From Ustilago trichophora (lineage: Eukaryota; Basidiomycota; Ustilaginomycetes; Ustilaginales; Ustilaginaceae): a DNA stretch of 64,000 nt. Shown here piece by piece: positions 10,685 through 19,768 of the stretch (positions are counted from its first letter, which is position 1; every line of letters starts with the position of its first letter). The notes under the pieces are model-generated. The model saw nothing but the letters and a program-made list of their open reading frames with translations, did not search any database and was not told the origin of the DNA. Location: positions 558,001 through 622,000 of the forward strand of contig OOIN01000014.1 in assembly GCA_900323505.1 (NCBI GenBank), read 5' to 3'. The position numbers and the translations under genes are program-made.

Positions 10685-11317
10685 ATGTTGCGTACCAGGA
10701 TGGGCCTCGTTGGTCTCGCCACCGTTCTGATCTCTTCTGCGCTGGTCGCCGCCTCCTCCTCCTCCAACGGTCCCTCAACCCCGGTCATTGACAGCGCCAT
10801 CCTAGTCCCCTGTGGTCCAGCCGGTGAAAAGGCACATGCAGTTGTCCCTGACGCAAATGGATGTCAGACAATCTCCTCCTCGGGAGCCTTCGTCGTCAGT
10901 CAACTGCCCAACTTGCCTGATGGCATTAAGATCGGTTTCGCTGCTGACCCCGATTGCTCAAAGACTTACACCCCGACTTACGAAGAACTGGCCAGCTTGA
11001 GGGATGGAGAGCAGTGCACCGTGTACTTGATGGACACGAGAAAATCCACCACAGGCACGTTGCGGGAAGGTATGGGTCCCGGCACGGGCTTAACTTCTGT
11101 ACCAGTGACGGACTGGAATCCTGTGAATGGCAAGCATGGTGGCCATGGGAAGCGTTCCATTGTCGCTGAAAACCCCGCTCTGGCGCAACCCGGGGAAGCT
11201 GACGACAAAGAATCCAAGTGGAACAAATTCGTCACCAAGAAGAAGAGAGACAACAATGCAGGGGCTCCTGCCGACAACCAGATTCCGCTCAAGTACGTCA
11301 TGCTCGTCAATGCTTGA
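10685..11317 (+). CDS. Small secreted protein, effector candidate
   Basis: A 210-residue protein from ATG 10685 (context CAAGATG). The N-terminus is a classic signal peptide: positive (MLRTR), a hydrophobic core (MGLVGLATVLISSALVAA) and small residues before a likely cleavage near residues 23-25. The mature part has four cysteines (in VPCGP, NGCQT, PDCSK, EQCTV), enough for two disulfides, all in its first half. The second half carries dibasic sites at 156-157 (GKR) and 185-188 (KKKR) that Kex2 could cut. No known domain, no membrane segment after the signal and no visible GPI signal. Smuts secrete many such orphan proteins during plant infection; a role as an effector is inference. It could instead be a cell-wall or other housekeeping secreted protein. 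Confidence 0.75.
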   Translation: MLRTRMGLVGLATVLISSALVAASSSSNGPSTPVIDSAILVPCGPAGEKAHAVVPDANGCQTISSSGAFVVSQLPNLPDGIKIGFAADPDCSKTYTPTYEELASLRDGEQCTVYLMDTRKSTTGTLREGMGPGTGLTSVPVTDWNPVNGKHGGHGKRSIVAENPALAQPGEADDKESKWNKFVTKKKRDNNAGAPADNQIPLKYVMLVNA

Positions 11318-13843
11318 TAGAGCCGCGAACGCATGACGACAACCACCCCCGCACAATCTTCTTCCGGTATCGGACTGGGTGGACCCCGATCAATCAACGT
11401 TACCCGCTTGCTTTTGATTCATTTTCCCAATACATTTGAGCTAGTTCCGCCTTTGCGTAGGCTTGGTTCTCAATTTAATCACTCGTCCATTCTACCTTTG
11501 CCTGCCTCACAGTTGCGACAAGACGCGCTTGATAGAAGAGAGGCAACGCTTCGTTGAGAGATTTGGCGCTCTTTGATCAAGTTTTATTGACTCAGTAGAC
11601 ATCTACTGTTATGTCTGTGGTGGTGCACGAAGAAAGGCTCCTATTCGGTGAGCGAAGAGTGAGTCCAGAAAAGCAATCGCTCGACCATGAGGAAGAAGCA
11701 TGCATGAAAAGTCGCTCCGCCTGTCCGGTGTGGTATTCTTTTCGCCAAGAAGTCGATGGTCACGGTCCCAATTTCCACCTGACGCGTCGGACGCGTCAAT
11801 TTTGTATGGCTGTACCACATTCCGAAAATAAGGCACCTGCTTTGCCGAGCGAGTCCAACACCTGCCAACCTTTTTCCTATCCTCGCCTCGTCTCAACTCT
11901 AAAGGATGCACCTGCTTGAAGGCACTGTGCTTGCTTTCCAATGACAAATCTGCGATTCAGCGCCAACATCTCACTCCTCTCTGCCTAGACGATCGGGATT
12001 TGGGGCGAAAAAACAACATATCGTACTTCAAAGAGACTTGGTAGAGTCTGCTGTGGCGTTCAAATTTCACAGACCGGATGGCGCGGAGTTTTGTTTTGGA
12101 GGTAGGAAAGCTTTAAAATTCGATCGTGACGATAGGTGGTGCGGTGCATTCAATCGCAGGCGCCACCGCTCAATTTTTGCACACAGCAAGCCTTTGGAAG
12201 AACGGGATCGGTCTTGAGTGTGAGGGAAACGTGCCCTTTACCATCCCTGTGTTGGACCTTGCTTTTCTCACCTTTAATTTTGCTGTTGGGACTGGTCAGG
12301 CTGGAGCGTAACAAAGCAAGGGTTGAACGAAGCGAGTCTCCTCCTTTTTCAGGGACACAACAACGGCAAAAGTCCAATATCCGCCACCTTGTTCTGTAGA
12401 CAGCTCACATTCCCTTCTCTCACCATCGTGATCCCAATAGGCAACAGTGCGAGAGACCAAGAAAAAAAGGAAAAATAAAAGGAAAGAAAAGAAAAGGGCA
12501 GACTGTCCACAATTCATGCATGCATCTCCCAATCTGCAAGGATGCAGCAAGTTTGTAGTGTGAGCCTCGGCGTTTTTCGTATACCTGTCACATCTTGTTC
12601 TGTAATGGTAGATTTCGAAAAGGTCGGAATGAGGAATACAAATTTGGAGCTCCGTTACATGAAAGACAGGATTCAGTTTTCTCCCACCCCGGATATGACA
12701 CCGATTGCCACGCTTTTCGTGCCTCTTTCTGAAACCAAACATGATTCAAGAAGGAGAGATGTCGCTCTCTTGAAACAACATGATGGTCGTCACATTCCCG
12801 GGCCACAGACACTAATCCCCCCCCCCCCCCCTCACACACACATAGGGCAAAGCCTTTCCTTGCATATCGCACACACTCTCGCTCCTCTTGGTCTTAGTCG
12901 TGAGCTCAAATTCCCCTCTGCCCTTCGCCAATGGTTGGTGTTCGATCTGCGTGTTCGGATGAAAGTGCGCTAGAGTACTTCACCCTAATCTCTTTGAAGC
13001 GGAGGACCGAATGGTCCTTGAACATCGAGCGTTTGTCGCAAGATGCCCTTGGTGCGGTCATACGGCATACGACTTGCCCCTCGCTCCCCCTCTCTCTCTC
13101 TGTGCTGTACGAGCGCGCGTGGGGTGCGGCCGTCCTTTCAGACGAGCACGCGTTGATTGAGTACAGTAGCAAGACGCACCATTGCATACAGTACAGCCGG
13201 CCGCCCTTCCTTCTTCTTCTCCGCTCCTGTGAACTTTTTTTTTTTTTGATACATCACCCTCGAAAGAAAGTGTTCGCTACACCCTCAAATTTTAGCGCCA
13301 CCAACAGCCTTGGCTTGCCCTTCGTCGTCGAGACCTCCCTTTCAGACCCCGCTCTGGACTGTATAGACTTTGGATCTCCCTCTCTTATCGTTGTCTACGC
13401 TCCCTCTCTCTAGGCGCCTCACTGGGCCTTGTCTCGCGCGTAACCTGATTCAAGCACAACGTTTCTCCTCTCCCTCTTGTCATCCCAAACAACCGCTCTT
13501 CCATCCGCTCCTCGTCGTCCTCCATCCGTCTCTCATCTTGACCTGTGTTCCAATTCGACCTCGTCTTAACTCGACCATTCATCAACCAGCATACACATTG
13601 ACGCTCGACGAAACTTTTCTTCTGCGCCTCTACAAATCGAAGCTCTCGAGTAGGATCAAGGTTACATTTCAAAACGCAGACCTTCAGCCGCCGAGCCAAA
13701 CTTTCACCTCACGACTCTCTGACACATAGTATCCGTTTACATTCACTTCTGCATGCCATTCTGAAGTAAAGGGACCGCATACATTCGACTCTGCGCATCC
13801 GTGCTGGTCCAATTGACCCAGCACTCTGTCAACAATCGGCAGA
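11318..13843. other. Intergenic, long upstream region of the disordered-protein gene
   Basis: About 2.5 kb without a convincing gene. It contains a C15 run (12817-12831), a T-rich run near 13236-13247, and TACAGTA motifs at 13162-13168 and 13187-13193. From about 13200 to the start codon the plus strand is strongly pyrimidine-rich. Open frames there have Ser/Leu/Pro-biased translations typical of leader sequence. Confidence 0.45.
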
Positions 13844-16813
13844 ATGGGTTCAAAACACAAGCCCAACCTCTCTCAGAGCTCCACCTCGAGCTCGGAGAAT
13901 GACACTGCTTCACGTGCCAGTTCGAGCGGCCATGCTGCCGCATCCTCTTCCCAGCCACAAACTATGAGTCGATGGGAACGACTTCGCCGACCCTCTGCTG
14001 CCAGTTCTACAAAACGGCCCAACTTCAACAGCGATGCAAGTCGCAGCAACAGCGCTCATAGTAGCACCGTCACCTCTCCTACTACTCCATTCTTCCCGTT
14101 GCCGAGTCCCATCGGAGGATCGTCGCAGGATATGTTGCGCACAGCAAGCGACGATAGCTATATGCACATCTTGGCAGCGTCCGCTGCAGCGAGGAGGGCT
14201 GCGATGGAGTCGGGTGCCACCACGTCTGATGCAGCATCCGTCATGTCCTTCACCTGTTCGCTTAGTAAGGAGTTTGACCGTCAGAGGACCGATGTAGACT
14301 CTCTCAATGCATCGCTCGTCGACTTGCCTGCGACCGCGAGGAGTCAGCCGCAGTCAGAGAACCTCGAAAAGAAACAGGCTTGGCTCGATACTACATTCAA
14401 CAAGCTCAGCGCTCGCTATCGTGCACCCAAGAAAGGTGCAAGCCAGAAGGGTGGGGCCTCCGCTCGTCCTGCCAAACCTCACTTCCTCGATTTGAGCTCC
14501 ATCATTTGCCCAACCCCGGCACCTGCCGACCCCACCGCTTCCACCGAGGACGAAGGAGAGGCGGGAGATCGATCCTCCTCCTCGTCTTCTTCCTTCAACT
14601 CTGGTGCCGATTCGTCGTTCGAGGCCATGTCCGGATGGGACAATTCTTCAGCAGATACCAGTCTCGAGCTGAGGACGCCGCAAAACGAAGAAGATCGCCA
14701 GTTGCCCTGCAGCGCATATGACTTCACCACCCCCCGTCCTTCGCAGATGCAGCGTTTTGCCTCGGCACAGAGTGCCGCTACGAGTGGATCGGATATGCGC
14801 CTGCCTTCTCCACCACTCATCTCTCCCCTCATGCCTAATTTTGCTCTTCCAAGTTCGGGCGCTTCTACGCCAGGTCTTGGTCCCTTCCCCAGCACAATGG
14901 GCTATGGTTTCCCTGCTCCACCACCCATGATTCGTGGTGTGACTGTCGATGACATTCATCACAAGCCATCCAGCGTTGCTATGACTTCCTCCACAAAGAG
15001 CATCGGTCTTGCCCCTCCCGGCCCGCCCACAGGCATCCGTCAGCTTCGAAAGCAGAAATCCTTTGACAACCCTGCCGAGCTCCGACGACGTCAAAAGCAA
15101 GAATGGAGCGTAGGCGGTCCCAAACCGCCAGGATTCGGTGGTAACTCGAAGCTGACGATTGGCATCCCCAAAACGCAGCACTTCAACCAACATTCTTCTC
15201 AGCACGGCCTGCTCTCGCCACAGCATGCTTTGGGCCCACAGACTTCGCTGCACCCGCTCGATCCGCGTCGACAGCGTCCTGCTGCACCCGTGCGATCGCC
15301 CAGCGCCAACCATGCAATGCTGCCTGGACAAGCGTCGCCGCTGCATGGCCGCGTTGCTGAAATGCAGAGATCACCAGCCATGATGCAGCGAGGGTTGAGT
15401 CATGACACCGCAGGCGCATCGCTGCAGCATCAGTCTGCGGGTGGGTCTGGATCGCTGTCGCCGCCTCAGCGACCTGGACTTATTCCAAGGGCTTCAAGTA
15501 GCGCGTTGCGAAGCTTGGATAGGATGGGCGGCGCTGCGCCTGCTGTCAGCGATATCGACCCTGCCTCCTCTACGGGCTTCTCGACGTCTTCAAGGCAACA
15601 GCAGCACTACAGTCGACCTGGAAGCGACCGACGTATGCCTGTGCAGCTGCCTGTGACGTCGCCCTTGCAATCGCCTGTTGGTGGTTCGATGCCGCTTCCG
15701 CCATTGCTGCCTGCATCGTCGCGCGAGTCGTATGGCTCATCGGTAGGGACAGAATCGCTCCCGCCTACGCCGCACTCGGCAACGTTCCTGCGTGGTCTTC
15801 CTCTGTCTGCTCTTGACGAGCGGGCCAAGCCAACCCCTGGCTCTCCTCGCGATGCGAGGATCCCACGTGATGTTCAGCAGATGCAGCAGCATCACCCTAG
15901 CGCCTTCCAATCGCACGGCACTGCTCCAATGATGGGCTCCGCTCTTGGCCTCATGCCCGGAAAGATGGTCCGTGCCTACTCGGACGCTCCCTGCTCTTTG
16001 CCAGCTGAGGATGCGAGCAGGGTGCGAACTGGATCTCGACTTCGCGGCGAGAGCATCAGCAGTCAGGACGATGGCGGAGATGAGCGTGACGATGTCCTGC
16101 GCCGCCATCCTTACGCTACGCAAACGACGCCTCGTCAGAAGATCCGACCGGAGCTGCGTCGCGAACACACTTCCAACGCGATCCTGGTCAGCCCGCCAAA
16201 GCCTAAAGCTCAGCCTGTGGATGGCCGACCCGAGTACCTTGCGGGGTCGTTGCTTGCAGCACCTTTGGGCGGCGAAATTGTCAGACCGGGATCCGCTGCT
16301 TCGGCTTCGATTACACCTCGGTCGTCAAGCTTGAAAGACTTGATGGCCGCCGAATTGCAGAGCGGAGACGTTCACGAGGAACGCACACCATCGGCCGCCG
16401 CTCGAGCGAGCCTAGACTCGGACTGCTCCGATTCGAGCCTCGCCTATACCAAGCCGTCGCCTCTGATTCCACAGGGAGCCCAGGCTTCGACCAGCAACGA
16501 GTCTGAAGCTGCAATGAGAGATGGAGCTGGCACGAGTAGCAGCAACATCACCCCAACCAACTCGTATCGAACTGACCTGACTGCGCAGCGTGGGGTAGCG
16601 ACGCCGACAGCGGCTAGCAGTGGCGCGCCTGGATCCAAGTGGAGCCCAGACAACAGCCCGACCCACCCTTCGGGTTCAAAGACGACCTCCGCTGCTGCCT
16701 TCCAGGGAGCCAGACAGCGAGCCAACTCTCGCGCTGATGAGTGGGCTGCCAACTTGAGGAAGCTCACCACTCGCGGTGCGAACACTGCCCTACCTACTGC
16801 GGCTGGCAAGTGA
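13844..16813 (+). CDS. Large Ser/Pro/Gln-rich, probably disordered protein of unknown function
   Basis: A 989-residue protein from ATG 13844, one exon. I do not recognise a domain. Almost the whole chain is low complexity: Ser/Thr-rich N-terminus, Pro/Met/Gln-rich middle, and many Arg/Lys-x-x-Ser sites (RKQKSFDN, RRPSA, RGLSHD, RRHPYATQ) suited to basophilic kinases or 14-3-3 binding. Short blocks that could be conserved are the Lys/Arg segment near 396-420 (RQLRKQKSFDNPAELRRRQK), the LPPTPHSATFLRGLPLSALD segment near 640-660, and the C-terminus with RANSRADEWAANLRKLTTRG. There is no signal peptide or membrane segment, so it should be cytosolic or nuclear. It may be a signalling scaffold or regulator, which is inference only. 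Confidence 0.8.
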   Translation: MGSKHKPNLSQSSTSSSENDTASRASSSGHAAASSSQPQTMSRWERLRRPSAASSTKRPNFNSDASRSNSAHSSTVTSPTTPFFPLPSPIGGSSQDMLRTASDDSYMHILAASAAARRAAMESGATTSDAASVMSFTCSLSKEFDRQRTDVDSLNASLVDLPATARSQPQSENLEKKQAWLDTTFNKLSARYRAPKKGASQKGGASARPAKPHFLDLSSIICPTPAPADPTASTEDEGEAGDRSSSSSSSFNSGADSSFEAMSGWDNSSADTSLELRTPQNEEDRQLPCSAYDFTTPRPSQMQRFASAQSAATSGSDMRLPSPPLISPLMPNFALPSSGASTPGLGPFPSTMGYGFPAPPPMIRGVTVDDIHHKPSSVAMTSSTKSIGLAPPGPPTGIRQLRKQKSFDNPAELRRRQKQEWSVGGPKPPGFGGNSKLTIGIPKTQHFNQHSSQHGLLSPQHALGPQTSLHPLDPRRQRPAAPVRSPSANHAMLPGQASPLHGRVAEMQRSPAMMQRGLSHDTAGASLQHQSAGGSGSLSPPQRPGLIPRASSSALRSLDRMGGAAPAVSDIDPASSTGFSTSSRQQQHYSRPGSDRRMPVQLPVTSPLQSPVGGSMPLPPLLPASSRESYGSSVGTESLPPTPHSATFLRGLPLSALDERAKPTPGSPRDARIPRDVQQMQQHHPSAFQSHGTAPMMGSALGLMPGKMVRAYSDAPCSLPAEDASRVRTGSRLRGESISSQDDGGDERDDVLRRHPYATQTTPRQKIRPELRREHTSNAILVSPPKPKAQPVDGRPEYLAGSLLAAPLGGEIVRPGSAASASITPRSSSLKDLMAAELQSGDVHEERTPSAAARASLDSDCSDSSLAYTKPSPLIPQGAQASTSNESEAAMRDGAGTSSSNITPTNSYRTDLTAQRGVATPTAASSGAPGSKWSPDNSPTHPSGSKTTSAAAFQGARQRANSRADEWAANLRKLTTRGANTALPTAAGK

Positions 16814-18475
16814 TTGTCGGAAAACCTGATCGCTCCGTTTGTCACACTCCTAATCGTTCGCCATCATTAATATCCCATCAGCTTCTTCGGAGTACTCCGA
16901 GTCACGACAAACTTTTCCTCTCGGCCGTTGTTGCTCCCATAGTCTCTTTTTCTATCGTATTTACTGTATTTCTAGACCCGCTCTCCATCGTGAGGCCCCA
17001 CCACTGTATCAATTTATCCGACTGCGCTTTTCTTATAACCGTATCACGTCTGGGCGGGGACTGCGGCCTTTGTTGCGACCATTAGCTTTTCAAGATCAAG
17101 CTAAAAGTGGGTCACGAGGCCAAGACTCTTGGTCGACTAAATTTATGAAGAGCGGGAAGTCGCCGGTGGAGCTCGCACTACTAGCCGACCTAGAAGCTTG
17201 TTCAAAGTCTGGGTCTACGATATTATGACTTTTGACGATATCGTGAAGCTTGTCGAGCCAAGCAGAGCGGCGTCTTGGCTTGCGCTCGGCAGCCGTTGCT
17301 GGGCTTGTTTCTTGGATTTGAGCTTGTGTGTGTTTTCTTATGGTTCTTCCGGCTTGACGTTCCAGAAAAAAAAAGGGTGAGTATCACAAAAGGCATGCGG
17401 AACTCCATGTACTGTACATTTCAGTGCAGAACAGTGGGGCGGATGTGCAACGATTCAATAGTCCGGCACGATTAAACTAGCGTTAGGCCGAACAGTATGA
17501 GTGCTACCAAACCAGACGAAAGTTGCCATACAGTGTTACTATCGAACGAACATTTCTAGCGATGCTCAGCATCAATTGTGAGCATGAGGTCGACGTGGGC
17601 GGCACATCAACGCCACACAATGGAGGAGACGCGATGGAAAAACTAGAATTAGAAGCTCGGTCTTCTCGGAGTCATCGGTCCCAGGGCTCAGTTAGGGTCT
17701 TGGAGAGTTGCAGCTTGGGTCTTACGCTACTGCACCCTTAGATCTGGATGAAGCGAAGTGGAGCAATGAATCTGTGGCGATATTTTTGGCACGGCGGATC
17801 GTATCTTTCGCCAAAAGGTACACGAAGAAATCTTCGAACTGCTGCTTTTTCGCCACCAAAATTCCTCAGCCACACCCTGGCTAAATTGCCTCAATCATGG
17901 CCACCGTCTTTGAAGTTCAACAAGCCATGCCTACCCGCTAAAAAGAATTACAGCGTGGCGACACAGAAACAAGACAATCCAGAACGAAACTTCGAGCTGA
18001 AAACCGCGGCAGCAGCAAAACAGAATCCTCGGTAGACCATCTTTTCTTTCTCCCTCTCTCCCTCTCCCTCTCTGTATGTGTGTGTGCGTGTGGAAGAGCC
18101 AAGCTCCAAAACTTGTCGGTAGAATCCTTTCTCTCGAGATTTCTACGTTTGGCGATCCCATGAACCCAGAGAGTTGTCTTCCGTCGGACGCCAGCAAAAC
18201 TTTTCTGCGACGGTTCGCTTGCCATAGCCATACGACAGTAACAATGACGGGGCAATATGACCGATTGAACTCGAATTTTTGCACTCGAGAGTTTGTAGCA
18301 AGCGCTTGGTCGGGACCAAAAACCAAGGAATTAACGGAGAAACGCCCGCCTGTCCGGAACTGCTCTGCCTTCTAATTTGCGGTACAGTGCCGGACGGCAC
18401 CTTGTCAGTATCCCCCAGAACTGCGCGTCAAAGCTACCTTTGCTGTCTTCGGCGCACTCGATTGCAGTCAAATAC
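16814..18475. other. Intergenic, left flank of the retrotransposon
   Basis: About 1.66 kb with no convincing gene. TACTGTA motifs lie at 16962-16968, 17410-17416 and 18473-18479, the last touching the retrotransposon junction. A CT-rich then GT-rich tract spans about 18047-18096. Confidence 0.45.
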
Positions 18476-18645
18476 TGTAGAGCGTATGTGAAACAGACGC
18501 TAGCTTCACTCGGCCGAGAGCACGTGATCGGTGTACATGTGTGTCCCTTTGTCTTTTTTCAGAGTTGCCGCACTCGACACTCTTCCTTCTCCTCACCATC
18601 ATCACTCATTCGCTGCTCGATGTCGTCGACAGCTCTTTTTCGTCT
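18476..18645 (+). repeat. Split direct repeat A1
   Basis: A 170-bp copy of the sequence at 24242-24411. It differs from that copy only at 18538 and 18621, where A1 has T and A2 has C, both in a CpG context. It begins with TGTAG. Confidence 0.92.
18544..18552 (-). promoter_or_regulatory. Exact pheromone-response-element match inside repeat A1
   Basis: The minus strand reads ACAAAGGGA, the consensus bound by the HMG protein Prf1 in Ustilago maydis. The same nine bases are at 24310-24318 in A2. It lies in the part of the element expected to start transcription. Function is inferred; nine bases can match by chance. Confidence 0.4.
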
Positions 18646-18931
18646 TTTCGTCTCAATTCTCATTGCTGATAGCGACAAGCCGCTCCAGCACCATCACAAC
18701 ACCTTGCAGTCCCAACCGCTGCGCGTTCCTGTGGTCTTACGACCTGTTTTCGACTCTTCACGATCTCGACGGCCTCTGCGAGCAGCTCAGCGACGGCACA
18801 GCGCTCCCAAGCCTTTCTCTCAAACCAGTCGTCGCTCTCTCTGTGACGACAGCTCCTCTTCCCCCCCCCTCTTCTGCGACCGCTGCCCATATCTGTTCGT
18901 TCGACGGTCACAGTCAGGCACACCCCAGCTA

Positions 18932-19440
18932 GCTCTGGACCTGGCTTCGCTGACCAGAGCAGATCGACAGGCCTCTCCGACCTTGAGAGGTAACACTGGG
19001 TTGCACGTACCTGGTCGACAACTGCTGTGCCGTGAGGGTTAGTCGCCCCGGCTGCTTGATAACAGCTCGCCACGACCGGTTCGGTAACGAAACCGTTCCC
19101 AGCAGGCCTCTCGACAAGGAGAGGTATCACCCCCCCAGCTTGACGAGCTGGGAACACCCTCGTGTGGTGGCTTTCGCCGGCGTGCAATTGGCTTGAGGGT
19201 TCGCTTTCAGCACTCGCGAGCTCACACCTCGCACTTCGTCAACTGCGGCACTCATCCCCGCAGCAGCAGCACCACCGACATCGTGGTGATCGACTTTCGC
19301 TGGGGCTCCAACAGCGTCAAGAATAGGTCTCGACGGAGCCCGAGGTGCTCAAACATCTCGGTTCATCTGCTGGTTGATCCAGCAGCGACAGGCACCGTCA
19401 GCAAAACGGTGTAGCACCATCTCCACGTAGCTCAGTGGAG
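18932..19440 (+). other. Array of about ten short hairpins in the retrotransposon leader
   Basis: Stems of 6-7 bp, perfect except where noted: 18932-18938/18954-18960, 18972-18977/18985-18990, 19077-19083/19088-19095 (one bulge), 19107-19112/19119-19124, 19134-19140/19146-19152, 19243-19248/19258-19263, 19270-19275/19283-19288, 19367-19373/19379-19385, 19393-19398/19406-19411, 19421-19426/19435-19440. The second and fourth share their stem and flanks (CAGGCCTCTC and GAGAGGTA). This is a structured RNA leader upstream of gag; its role is unknown (packaging, priming or translation). Confidence 0.6.
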
Positions 19441-19768
19441 GCAAGCATTGGTACGGCGAGCGAGCGTGCTGGCATAGCCGCCGCTGACGACTGCTGCACC
19501 TCACGACTGGCCTGGCAAGCCCTCATGAGCTCTCCACAGTCCCTGCACCCTCTCCCTCTGCGATCCGGCGGACTGGTCTGGCACACCGTCTCACACGCTC
19601 TCCAGAGTTTTTCTATACCCTGCTGTGCACCTTACTCGCGGCTTTAGGCAAGCCCAGTAAGCTCTCCACGGCTTCCTCACAGTCGCCGGTCGACCCCCAC
19701 TCTGTGTGCGATTCTGCTGTAGGTCGGTACCTCATTGCCACCGCATCAGGTACACCAGAGCCTTCCTC

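Noticed and set aside
18377..19042. 221-residue open frame over the left end of the retrotransposon
   Set aside because: It crosses the insertion boundary and repeat A1, has biased Ser/Arg/Leu composition and overlaps the hairpin leader; chance frame.
19421..19440. tRNA-like A-box string (TAGCTCAGTGG) in the retrotransposon leader
   Set aside because: No matching B box or acceptor stem downstream; explained by a local hairpin.
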